A DNA stretch of 19,180 nt from Prevotella sp. (GTDB lineage: Bacteria > Bacteroidota > Bacteroidia > Bacteroidales > Bacteroidaceae). A program made the translations under genes and the position numbers. Positions within the stretch are counted from its first letter, which is position 1. Each line of letters starts with the position of its first letter. Below the pieces are notes generated by a model, which saw nothing but the letters and a program-made list of their open reading frames with translations, did no database searches and was not told the origin of the DNA. The stretch is taken from NCBI GenBank assembly GCA_021636625.1, contig JAJWLX010000062.1, positions 1-19,180 on the forward strand, given 5' to 3'. Positions 1-6,795 of this stretch are shown here, piece after piece.

Positions 1-222
1 CGATGTCGTAACCCTTCTTCAGGTTCTCCTTCACGTAGTAAGCATAGCGGTCGAGCACCGCCTTTACGTCTGCAGGAGTAGCTGTAGACTCCACTGCGAT
101 TTGGTTAGCAACCTCCTCGGTGGTCAAGGTTCCGTAACTGTACGGTCTAACAGAAAAGAGTGTCTGACCCTTCTTCTCACCCATGTTAATGGTCTTCTTT
201 GCAACTTTGTAGCTTTTACTCA
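1..222 (-). CDS. HU-HIG-like DNA-binding protein, 3' end cut by window
   Basis: The reverse strand reads from an ATG at 222-220 down to base 1 without a stop, giving 74 codons of the N-terminal part. The protein begins MSKSYKVAKKTINMGEKKG and continues with a stretch containing SVRPYSYGTLTTEEVANQIA, then a helix rich in Ala, Val and Lys. This matches the N-terminus of the HU-like family common in Bacteroidetes, a nucleoid or regulatory DNA-binding protein of roughly 130-200 residues. Such genes often sit beside capsule and other glycan loci. It is transcribed away from the rest of the window from its own promoter (311-342). The C-terminal DNA-binding arm lies outside the window, so the full length and exact subfamily cannot be judged. 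The family call is by eye. Confidence 0.85.
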
Positions 223-310
223 TAATTAAAACATTTAAAAAATTAATACTAAAGTTTTGTCATCGTCAGTTCAAAGAGATGAGCCATCCCGTTTGTTCTG
301 AATGACGTTG

Positions 311-342
311 CAAAGATACAACATTGGCGAGGCGAAAGCAAA
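311..342 (-). promoter_or_regulatory. Bacteroidetes-type promoter for the HU-like gene
   Basis: On the minus strand, TTTG (342-339) is followed after exactly 20 nt by TATCTTTG (318-311). This fits the Bacteroidetes primary sigma-factor consensus: a -33 TTTG and a -7 TAnnTTTG separated by about 19-21 nt. It lies about 90 bp upstream of the ATG at 222, leaving a 5' leader of roughly 80 nt. No equally good match was found upstream of the plus-strand genes. Confidence 0.75.
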
Positions 343-414
343 TGCCTTCACTGGCGTTCACCATCTGTTTACCACTCATTCACTATACGTCCACTTTTAA
401 TAAAAATCAATGCA

Positions 415-837
415 ATGGAAGATAATAATAAGGCAAATATCGTCTTTAATATCTCTGGCGGTAACAACCAGATTCTGCCCAATGCTATCAAGGCTGAGCA
501 AAACTTTTATGGCGACAAGTACATAGAGGAGATGATGAAGGCGAAGACCAAAAGTCAAGAGCCTGTTCTCTCACCCGAAACAACCCGTCTCTCCTTATAT
601 ATTAATAATGTGGAAGCATTAGCAGAATATATAGCCAAGCTCTCTGCATGCACCAATGCCAAGGAATTGGCACAGGTGGTGATGGATATGGTGAATGATA
701 CAGATGTAAAGGTTGACCAATATAATATGGTAAAGCAGGAGTTCATCGAAGTCTTACAGCCCTTGGCACCACAGGTTACTACAGGCATCAGTAATATCCG
801 CAAGTATATCAATGAAGCTTGGTATAAGTGGAAATGA
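415..837 (+). CDS. Hypothetical protein with N-terminal GGNN motif
   Basis: A 140-aa protein I do not recognise as a named family. Residues 9-34 hold a compact motif, IVFNISGGNNQILPNAIKAE, followed by QNFYGD. The rest (about 38-140) looks helical: acidic and Ala/Leu-rich segments and a Trp-containing C-terminus (WYKWK). There is no signal peptide or membrane segment, so it is probably cytoplasmic. The motif recurs in the next gene (residues 54-74 of the 451-aa protein), which suggests the two proteins interact or derive from one system. The start follows an A-rich stretch (TAATAAAAATCAATGCA) with no clear Shine-Dalgarno site, as is usual in this phylum. An antisense ORF here is a shadow. Function unknown; coding status is well supported by the shared motif and frame length. 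Confidence 0.75.
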   Translation: MEDNNKANIVFNISGGNNQILPNAIKAEQNFYGDKYIEEMMKAKTKSQEPVLSPETTRLSLYINNVEALAEYIAKLSACTNAKELAQVVMDMVNDTDVKVDQYNMVKQEFIEVLQPLAPQVTTGISNIRKYINEAWYKWK

Positions 838-1210
838 TTACCAATGAAGTAGCGTGAGGAAAAATACTGACAAAAGGCACTTTTACGCACTCCATAATTT
901 CAGAATTTTCAATGAATCCAAATTCGTTTTGTAGAATTGAAAATACACTGTGGTTTGGTAAATACTTGAAAATCAACCGTATATGAAAATGTAAAATATG
1001 ATTGGGCTTTTGAAAATCTATAGTCGTACGACTATGACCCCTATAGTTGTACGACTATAACTCCAGAGTTGTACAACTATAGCATGTATAGTCGTACAAC
1101 TGTAGCTTTACAGTCGTACAACTATAGAATTTTCAACTCGCAAAACTTGCGGATTATGGTCAATTGCTGCTGAAAATTGGCTTTTATTGATTCTAGATGG
1201 TTAATTTAGT
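838..1210. other. Intergenic region before the GNAT gene
   Basis: This stretch of 373 bp has no convincing gene. It holds an inverted repeat with 9-bp perfect arms (ATTTTCAAT at 905-913 and ATTGAAAAT at 936-944), the array of five GTAC-centred palindromes at 1020-1127 listed separately, and a small hairpin CGCAA-AAC-TTGCG at 1139-1151. I saw no clear -33/-7 promoter pair on the plus strand, so where transcription of the following gene starts is undetermined. Confidence 0.6.
1020..1127. repeat. Tandem array of five GTAC-centred palindromes
   Basis: Five imperfect copies of a palindrome with consensus ATAGTYGTACRACTAT occur in a row. The GTAC centres lie at 1026, 1049, 1071, 1094 and 1116, i.e. 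steps of 23, 22, 23 and 22 bp. The first copy (1020-1035) is a perfect 16-bp palindrome. The others have one or two mismatches, often T/C or A/G exchanges that leave a G-U pair in RNA. The array ends 83 bp before the ATG of the GNAT gene. It could be a multi-site binding region for a dimeric regulator, a chain of small RNA hairpins, or a genome-wide intergenic repeat. The sequence does not decide between these. Confidence 0.85.
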
Positions 1211-2566
1211 ATGGAGGATAAATATTTGTACATGATACGAAAGGCACAGGAGTTCATGAATGAAAATCACTTTGCCGACGTCTCCCGTGTGCAATGTCTG
1301 CTACGCAAGATGATGTCCAAGGAGTATCATGGCCTCATCGATCAAATCAAGGAGTGCCAGGATCCTCATGTCATCTTCAATATTCACGGAGGTAACAATC
1401 TCATTGCGCCCAATGCCAGCCAGGCAGAACAGAAAGTGGTGGAGAAACCTGCTGACGAGTTAAAAAACAAGATAAGAAACAATCAAGAAAGAAGACCTAT
1501 GGACTTACAAGTACAACGATTTTCAGATATCGATCTCAATGATTCCTTTTTCGATTCTTTGAGAGCCAGCTATCCGGAGTTTAATGAATGGTATAACAAG
1601 AAGGCTGCAGCAGGAGCCACAGCTTATTGCTATTATGTAGATAACGAGCTGAAAGACTTTCTTTATTTGAAGATAGAGGAAGAGGAACTTTCCGACCTTA
1701 CCCCAGCGCTTCCTGCCAAGAAACGCCTGAAGGTGGGTACCTTCAAGGTGGATAATGACAATCGTCATACCACACGCGGTGAGCGTTTCATGAAGAAAAT
1801 CATGGATATGGCGATAGCTGAAGATGTAGATGAAATCTATGTCACCATGTTCCCGACAGAGGAGTTGCAAGGTTTGATTCGTATGTTTGAGAAATTTGGC
1901 TTCTCTCATATTGCAGACAAGCCACATGAGGGCGGTAATGCGGAATATGTATTGATAAAGGATATGACAACCCATGTTGATGACTTCAAACTCGACTATC
2001 CTTTCGTAAAGAAAGCTAGTTCAAATAAATATGTACTTTCTATAGTCCCAGAGTTTCATACGCACCTCTTCCCAGACTCCATCTTGAAGAATGAAAAAAA
2101 ATATGATCTCATCCAAGATGTATCTGAAACCAATAGCATCTATAAGATTTATCTCTGTTGGATGCAGGATACACGTAATTTAAAGGCAGGAGATAAACTA
2201 ATTATTTATCGGACCTCTGATGAAGAGGGAAAAGCGTACTATCGTAGTGTTTGTACATCGGTATGTACGGTATGTGAGGTAAAAACATACAGAGACTTTG
2301 AAAATGAGGAAGAATTCATAAAATATACCAATCGCTATTCTGTATTCAAAGAACATGAATTGCGAAGATGGTACAAGTACAAAAACAATTTCATCGTCAT
2401 TAAGATGGTGTATAACATAGCCTTCACCAAGAAGGTAATCAATATGGTAATGAAAGAGCAGGTTGGTTTGAATCCCAAGTATTGGGGATTCTTTAAACTT
2501 ACCGATGCTCAATTTGATAAACTATTGGAATTAGGAGAAATAGATGAACGTTATATTATCGATTAA
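1211..2566 (+). CDS. GNAT acetyltransferase with PUA-like C-terminal domain and N-terminal extension
   Basis: A 451-aa cytoplasmic protein in three parts. Residues 1-50 form a helical region. Residues 54-74 carry the motif IFNIHGGNNLIAPNASQAEQ, also found in the upstream 140-aa protein. From M97 (DNA 1499) begins a GNAT-type acetyltransferase: beta strands around AYCYYVDNELKDFLYLKIE, then TFKV...TTRGERFMKKIMDMA as the probable acetyl-CoA pyrophosphate loop and helix, and EIYVTMFP...LIRMFEKFGF as the final strand-helix-strand. Residues about 272-451, starting YVLSIVPEFHTHLFPDS, resemble a PUA/ASCH-like RNA- or nucleotide-binding fold. Relatives I recall start near M97, so the first 96 residues look like an added module; M97 is a possible alternative start. 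It overlaps the next gene by 23 bp. The substrate is unknown; a protein, tRNA or toxin-like role cannot be separated from sequence. Confidence 0.75.
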   Translation: MEDKYLYMIRKAQEFMNENHFADVSRVQCLLRKMMSKEYHGLIDQIKECQDPHVIFNIHGGNNLIAPNASQAEQKVVEKPADELKNKIRNNQERRPMDLQVQRFSDIDLNDSFFDSLRASYPEFNEWYNKKAAAGATAYCYYVDNELKDFLYLKIEEEELSDLTPALPAKKRLKVGTFKVDNDNRHTTRGERFMKKIMDMAIAEDVDEIYVTMFPTEELQGLIRMFEKFGFSHIADKPHEGGNAEYVLIKDMTTHVDDFKLDYPFVKKASSNKYVLSIVPEFHTHLFPDSILKNEKKYDLIQDVSETNSIYKIYLCWMQDTRNLKAGDKLIIYRTSDEEGKAYYRSVCTSVCTVCEVKTYRDFENEEEFIKYTNRYSVFKEHELRRWYKYKNNFIVIKMVYNIAFTKKVINMVMKEQVGLNPKYWGFFKLTDAQFDKLLELGEIDERYIID

Positions 2567-2924
2567 GCCTGAGTTTGTAGAGAAAATCTTTTCTGGGGAA
2601 AAGCAATATGAGTACCGTAAGGTTCTCTTCAAGCAAAAGGTGGATACCGTATATATCTACGCCAGTCGTCCCATCAGCAGGATAGTTGGTGAGTTCAAGA
2701 TTGAGAAAATCATTAATGATACCCCTGCAAACATATGGAAGCAAACGAAAGAATACTCTGGTGTAACCAAGTCTTTCTTCCAACAGTATTATGCAGGAAA
2801 AGATAAAGGCGTGGCCCTCAAGATAAAGGAATGTAAGCTGTACAAGGAGGCTGTTGATCCAACAACAGTTATTGCTAACTTTATAGTTCCCCAGTCGTTT
2901 ATATATACCAATAATGCATTTTAG
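2544..2924 (+). CDS. ASCH/PUA-like domain protein
   Basis: A 126-aa single-domain protein. The N-terminus MNVILSIKPEFVEKIFSGEK followed by QYEYRK carries the ASCH/PUA-like signature (S-I-K-P, then G-x-K-x-x-E-x-R). This fold binds RNA or modified nucleotides and occurs in predicted transcription or translation regulators (COG4933-like). The rest has the expected beta strands (TVYIYASRPISRIVGEFKIE and VALKIKECKLYKEAV). The ATG lies inside the end of the GNAT gene (23-bp overlap, different frame), preceded by TTAGGAGAAATAG, which contains a reasonable Shine-Dalgarno site. The pair is therefore probably translationally coupled and works together, possibly as a two-component toxin-antitoxin-like or RNA-modifying module. 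That function is inference from domain type and overlap only. Confidence 0.75.
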   Translation: MNVILSIKPEFVEKIFSGEKQYEYRKVLFKQKVDTVYIYASRPISRIVGEFKIEKIINDTPANIWKQTKEYSGVTKSFFQQYYAGKDKGVALKIKECKLYKEAVDPTTVIANFIVPQSFIYTNNAF

Positions 2925-3105
2925 TATGGAATCAAAAGTAAGCCGTCACTTTAGACCGGTATATCACCATTACAGCGTAAGGTTTTAACACTTAAGATGG
3001 GGATAAGGATTATAAGTCTATGTTTCCATGTTACGGTGTTAAAAAATAGATGAGGTGAAACTGTGTGCTTAGCAATCCTTCACTCTAAAGATAATGCAAA
3101 TGAGC

Positions 3106-3131
3106 GCAATGAAAGCTGGCTTTCAAATTGC
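3106..3131. other. Intergenic hairpin GCAATGAAAGC / GCTTTCAAATTGC
   Basis: GCAATGAAAGC (3106-3116) pairs with GCTTTC-AA-ATTGC (3119-3131) over 11 bp with a 2-nt bulge and a 2-nt turn. It is not followed by a T-run, so it is not a classical terminator. From memory, similar sequences ending in CCGAGTGCAGC occur between genes in Prevotella-type genomes. I cannot verify that here. Confidence 0.55.
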
Positions 3132-3194
3132 CGAGTGCAGCTTATCTTCTACAATAACGATACAAAATATAAAAAACTGATAGGTGTAACTACT

Positions 3195-3208
3195 CCCCGG
3201 GAACGGGG
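3195..3208 (+). promoter_or_regulatory. GC-rich leader hairpin with GNRA loop before rfbC
   Basis: CCCCG (3195-3199), GGAA (3200-3203) and CGGGG (3204-3208) form a perfect 5-bp stem closed by a GGAA (GNRA-type) loop, in otherwise AT-rich DNA. A second run, GGGGG at 3217-3221, could compete for the same C-run. This lies about 80 nt upstream of the first gene of the glycan locus, where leader-dependent antitermination is common. A role in elongation control is inference. Confidence 0.4.
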
Positions 3209-3288
3209 GAACCGAAGGGGGTGTAAAGACCATTGAGGGTAGGTTTTCGAAAAATCTTATAATAAGAACAAAAATTAAAACAAAAACA

Positions 3289-3876
3289 ATGAATATAATC
3301 AAAACAGAAATAGAAGGCGTCCTCATTATAGAGCCACGCCTCTTCCGTGACTCTCGTGGCTACTTCTTCGAGAGCTTTAGCGAGCGAGAGTTTGAAGAAA
3401 AGGTTGCCCCAATCCTGGGACACAGTGTTCACTTCTGTCAAGACAACGAGTCAATGAGCAGCTATGGTGTCATGCGAGGCTTGCACTTCCAGCGCCCACC
3501 TTATACCCAGAGCAAGTTGGTACGCTGCGTAAAAGGTAGAGTGCTCGATGTCGCTGTAGATATCCGTAAAGGTTCACCAACCTATGGCAAGCACGTGGCA
3601 GTAGAATTGACAGAAGACAATCATGTCCAGTTCTTCATTCCAAAGGGCTTTGCCCATGGTTTCGCCGTTCTCTCAGAAACAGCAGTCTTCCAATACAAGT
3701 GTGATAACTTCTATCATCCTGAGGCAGATGGAGGTATTTCTATCCTCGATGATACTCTCGGTATTGATTGGAAGATTCCAACAGAGCATGCCAATCTCTC
3801 AGAGAAAGATACGAAGCATGCTATGCTGAAGGATTTCGATAGTCCATTTGACATCAATGTGGATTTATACAAATAA
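3289..3876 (+). CDS. rfbC: dTDP-4-dehydrorhamnose 3,5-epimerase
   Basis: A 195-aa cytosolic enzyme of the RmlC cupin family, of usual length (180-200). It converts dTDP-4-dehydro-6-deoxyglucose to dTDP-4-dehydro-rhamnose, the third step of dTDP-L-rhamnose synthesis. Typical features are DSRGYFFESF (21-30), the active-site stretch MRGLHFQ with His66, GRVLDVAVDIRKGSPTYGK (83-101), the cupin motif PKGFAHGF (118-125), Tyr137 in FQYKCDNFY, and the C-terminal LSEKDTKH (170-177). His66, Tyr137 and probably Asp174 match the catalytic residues of the family. The start follows an A-rich leader without a clear Shine-Dalgarno site. Codons are richer in C and G at third positions than in the genes from 4200 on, as expected for a conserved flank. 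rfbA, rfbB and rfbD are not in the window, so they must lie elsewhere if rhamnose is made. Confidence 0.95.
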   Translation: MNIIKTEIEGVLIIEPRLFRDSRGYFFESFSEREFEEKVAPILGHSVHFCQDNESMSSYGVMRGLHFQRPPYTQSKLVRCVKGRVLDVAVDIRKGSPTYGKHVAVELTEDNHVQFFIPKGFAHGFAVLSETAVFQYKCDNFYHPEADGGISILDDTLGIDWKIPTEHANLSEKDTKHAMLKDFDSPFDINVDLYK

Positions 3877-3890
3877 TACGCAGTTCTTTA

Positions 3891-4168
3891 AGCATTGACT
3901 ATGCTGTGATGGAGAAGTCGAAAGAAATCTATACCTTACCAGCCGAGTTCGGCTGGAGCGACTTAAGGCAGCTGGGGTAGCCTCCGCACCTTGCTTCCAC
4001 AGGATGAGGCTAGCAATGCTAAAGTAGGCAAGGATGTTTGTATGAATGCAAGAAATGAGTGGTTCATGCTGCCGACGAAAGCAAGGTGGTAGTTCAAAGC
4101 TTGGATAGCTATATCGTAGCCAAGCGTTGAGAATAGAAGGTCATGACATATATAAACTCATAGAATAA
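3891..4168 (+). pseudogene. manC: Decayed 3' end of mannose-1-phosphate guanylyltransferase (manC)
   Basis: Reading the gap after rfbC in all three frames gives pieces of one protein in the correct order. Frame one (from 3891) reads SIDYAVMEKSKEIYTLPAEF then GWSDL. An extra base near 3966 shifts the frame, and it continues GSWGSLRTLLPQDEASNAK then VGKDVCMN. After small indels near 4045-4060 a third frame reads VVHAADESKVVVQSLDSY then IVAKR. A last shift gives HDIYKLIE and stop at 4166-4168. This is the C-terminal part of the GDP-mannose pyrophosphorylase catalytic domain (the SIDYAVMEKS and EFGWSDLGSW motifs). At least three frameshifts and the missing 5' part make it non-functional. It marks a recombination border between rfbC and the AT-rich glycan island. 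No intact copy is in the window. Confidence 0.85.
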
Positions 4169-4199
4169 TACTGATTTTATAAATATAATTTGTAATAAA

Positions 4200-5267
4200 A
4201 TGAAAAGGTTACTATTGAAATATATTGATTTAGTGAAGCTTTTTTTAAAACTTCTCGTTTGTACCAAAAAGAAAATATTCTTAATGGATCCACCACCACA
4301 TCCAAATTTGGGGGATCAAGCACAACTGATGTGTACGTATAAATGGTTAGCGGAGAATTATCCAGAATACAAGGTCTTCGATTTGCCGATATTGCGGAAT
4401 ACCTTGAATTTTGATAGATATAGCTATATGTTACTTTACTCTGTTTATGCAATATTAAGCCAAATCATTTTAAAAATATTTGTTCGACGTGACGACATAT
4501 TTTTCGGTCATAGCGGTTATTTCTTTGTGGACCATCATGATGGTTGGAAACTTTTCCAAGAAATGCTGGACATGTTTCCCAAGAATATGATGATTATCCT
4601 TCCTCAGACCATTAATTTTTATACTCCGTATGTGCTTGACTTTGCCAAGCGTAAATTTAGTAATAGAAAAAACTTGATTTTATTGTGCCGTGATGAGAAA
4701 TCTTTTGCTAACGCTAAGGAATGGTTTCCAGGAATAAAGGTTATGCTATATCCTGATATTGTAACAAGTTTAGTTGGCTCTTATCTAAATAATGAAAATC
4801 GTAATGGTGTAATTTTTATTATCCGTAATGATGTGGAGGCTTATTACAGCAAGGAGGAAATAAAAACACTGGAAGAGCGGTTTGGTAACATTCGCAAAGA
4901 AGAAATTGACACAATGTTAACAACTAACAATTGGAAGGAGATAACCGACAACAGAGACAAGTATATATATGATACAATTAAGAAAATTTCAAGCTATAAA
5001 GTCGCAATTACTGATCGATATCATGGAACTATTTTCTCTGCAATAGCATCTACTCCTGTAATAGTTATCTCTTCTGGCGACCATAAATTGAGTAGTGGTG
5101 TAAAGTGGTTTGAACAAGCAGGTCTCTCTGAGAATGTAATGTTTGTCAATTCCTTAGATGATGCTTATTCTAAAGCCGAGGAAATACTTAAATCAAAAAA
5201 AGTTCTGGCTACAAATACTTATTTCAAGGAATATTATTGGGATAGATTAAAAGAAAATTTGAAATAG
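4200..5267 (+). CDS. Polysaccharide pyruvyl transferase family protein
   Basis: A 355-aa cytoplasmic enzyme of the PF04230 type, which moves pyruvate from phosphoenolpyruvate to a sugar to form a ketal. Visible hallmarks are NLGDQAQL (36-43) near the N-terminus, the alternating strands and helices of a GT-B-like fold (for instance MMIILPQTINFYTP and NLILLCRDEKSFANAKEW), and the C-terminal DRYHGTIFSAIASTPVIVIS with D272, R273 and H275, typical of ExoV/CsaB-like proteins. It is the first gene of the AT-rich island, follows the manC remnant, and ends one base before the flippase start, so the two are co-transcribed. Family members without demonstrated activity are common, so the exact acceptor sugar is unknown. 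No signal peptide is present. Confidence 0.85.
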   Translation: MKRLLLKYIDLVKLFLKLLVCTKKKIFLMDPPPHPNLGDQAQLMCTYKWLAENYPEYKVFDLPILRNTLNFDRYSYMLLYSVYAILSQIILKIFVRRDDIFFGHSGYFFVDHHDGWKLFQEMLDMFPKNMMIILPQTINFYTPYVLDFAKRKFSNRKNLILLCRDEKSFANAKEWFPGIKVMLYPDIVTSLVGSYLNNENRNGVIFIIRNDVEAYYSKEEIKTLEERFGNIRKEEIDTMLTTNNWKEITDNRDKYIYDTIKKISSYKVAITDRYHGTIFSAIASTPVIVISSGDHKLSSGVKWFEQAGLSENVMFVNSLDDAYSKAEEILKSKKVLATNTYFKEYYWDRLKENLK

Positions 5268-5268
5268 A

Positions 5269-6795
5269 ATGGAGGCTTCTGATAATAAAAAAATAGTATT
5301 GAATACTGGAGTTCTTTATATAAAACTAATTATTTCTGTAATAATAGGCTTATATACATCTCGTGTTGTTTTGTTAGCATTAGGGGCTAGTGACTATGGT
5401 CTATATACCATCGTTGGTGGAATTGTTACTATGATGAATTTCTTAGGTACAACTATGGTGTCAGTCACTTATAGATATATAGTTGTAGAGTTCGGTAAAG
5501 GTAAAGAGGGAAATCCGAATAAAGTTTTTAATACGGTATTTGTCATTCACATAGTTTTAATGCTATTGCTTTTAGTTGGTGGAGAATTTTTTGGCACTTA
5601 TTATATAAATAATGTAGCAAAATTTGATGTTTCTAAAATTGATGATGCAATATTTGTTCTTCATATGAGTCTTATTGCAACAGCCCTAAGTATTATAAGC
5701 ATTCCTTTTAATGGTTTGATTATTGCACGAGAAAAATTTATTTTTACTGCATTTGTAGAAATCGGGAGAGCATTAGTAAAATTGGGCTTAGTAATATTTC
5801 TACTTCATTATATGGGAAATAAATTGAGACTATACTCTGTTATAGCTGCATTTTATGCGGCAATACTACCAATTTCTCTCTTTATCTATTCATTTTTGAA
5901 AGAAAAAGAAACAATCAAGTGGAAGTTTAATTCAAAAATTTATGAATATAAAGATATTTGTAAATATGCTTTTTGGATAATGACAGGTGCCGTTGCTTCT
6001 ATGGGGCAGAACCAAGGCTCAAATATGATAATCAACTATTTCTTTAATACAGTTGTTAATGCAGCTTTTGGAATAGGCTTCCAAATAAATTCTTATGTTA
6101 TGATGTTTGTGCAAAGCCTAAATCAAGCTGCTGTTCCTCAAATAATGAAGAGTCAAAGTGCTAATAATAGTAAACGATCTTTGACACTGGTTTATGGAAT
6201 AACAAAAGTTGCCTTTTTTATTATGTTAATACCTACTATCCCATTGATAATAAATATTAATTTTATTTTAAAAGTATGGTTAAAAGAAGTACCACCTTAT
6301 ACAAACACGTTTGCTGTATTATTACTGGTATGTGGATTAATTCGTTGTCTTGGGGCTGGTTTTGATTCATCTATACAAGCAACAGGAAAGATAAAGCCAT
6401 ATCAGATATTTTATAGTCTTGCATATTTAATGGTTTTACCTGTATCGTATATGCTTTTTATTTGGAAAATGCCCGTTTATTCAATACTTGTTTGTACAAT
6501 ATTAGCAGCAATAAGTGTTTGGGTATTTCAAATTTTATATTTGAGTAAGATAACAGAATTTAATATTAAGCATTACTTTCAGACTACAATTCGAAAGTGT
6601 TTATTAGTTACAACTTTGTCAATGCCACTATTTGTTTTTATTTTAATATCAGATGGCTCTTTCAGTTGGTTTGTTGCTTCTTGTATGTTGTCACTCATAT
6701 GGATCTTATTTGTTATTTATAAATATGGATGTACTGATAATGAAAGACTATTGTTGGTAAATCTTGTTAGTAAATATTCTAAAAATATAATTTAA
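5269..6795 (+). CDS. Wzx-type polysaccharide flippase
   Basis: A 508-aa integral inner-membrane protein of the MATE/MVF-like polysaccharide transporter superfamily. About 12-14 hydrophobic segments are spread over the whole length, the first at residues 10-50 (VLYIKLIISVIIGLYTSRVV). The pattern TSRVVLLALGASDYGLYTIV is typical for this family, as are SIPFNGLIIAREKF and the Asn/Gln-rich loop SMGQNQGSNMIINYFF in the middle. Such proteins flip the undecaprenyl-diphosphate-linked repeat unit to the periplasmic face before polymerisation. The gene starts one base after the upstream stop. Its own stop overlaps the next start by one base (TAATG), indicating coupled translation. It pairs functionally with the EpsG-like polymerase at 12120. 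Substrate specificity cannot be read from sequence. Confidence 0.9.
   Translation: MEASDNKKIVLNTGVLYIKLIISVIIGLYTSRVVLLALGASDYGLYTIVGGIVTMMNFLGTTMVSVTYRYIVVEFGKGKEGNPNKVFNTVFVIHIVLMLLLLVGGEFFGTYYINNVAKFDVSKIDDAIFVLHMSLIATALSIISIPFNGLIIAREKFIFTAFVEIGRALVKLGLVIFLLHYMGNKLRLYSVIAAFYAAILPISLFIYSFLKEKETIKWKFNSKIYEYKDICKYAFWIMTGAVASMGQNQGSNMIINYFFNTVVNAAFGIGFQINSYVMMFVQSLNQAAVPQIMKSQSANNSKRSLTLVYGITKVAFFIMLIPTIPLIININFILKVWLKEVPPYTNTFAVLLLVCGLIRCLGAGFDSSIQATGKIKPYQIFYSLAYLMVLPVSYMLFIWKMPVYSILVCTILAAISVWVFQILYLSKITEFNIKHYFQTTIRKCLLVTTLSMPLFVFILISDGSFSWFVASCMLSLIWILFVIYKYGCTDNERLLLVNLVSKYSKNII

Larger units (their letters stand above)
2925..3288. other. Intergenic region and leader upstream of rfbC
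   Basis: These 364 bp hold no convincing gene; short antisense frames here are shadows. Features seen are a 9-bp inverted repeat TTTTAACAC (2983-2991) with GTGTTAAAA (3036-3044), a strong hairpin at 3106-3131, and a GC-rich leader hairpin at 3195-3208 followed by a second G-run at 3217-3221. The segment just before the rfbC ATG is A-rich. No perfect plus-strand TTTG/TAnnTTTG promoter pair was found; TAGGTTTT near 3240 matches the -7 at 7 of 8 positions but lacks a good -33. Confidence 0.55.

Noticed and set aside
1523..1975. 150-codon open frame on the minus strand inside the GNAT gene
   Set aside because: It lies fully antisense to a gene with clear domain motifs, and its translation looks like no protein. 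It is a shadow of the sense coding pattern.
3939..3956. Perfect inverted repeat CCAGCCGA-GT-TCGGCTGG after rfbC, resembling a terminator stem
   Set aside because: It falls exactly on the codons for P-A-E-F-G-W of the manC remnant and has no T-run after it, so it is explained by ancestral coding sequence.
4184..4192. TATAATTTG just before the pyruvyl transferase start as a -7 promoter element
   Set aside because: The spacing inside the motif is one base off TAnnTTTG, no -33 TTTG lies about 20 nt upstream, and it is only eight bases from the ATG.
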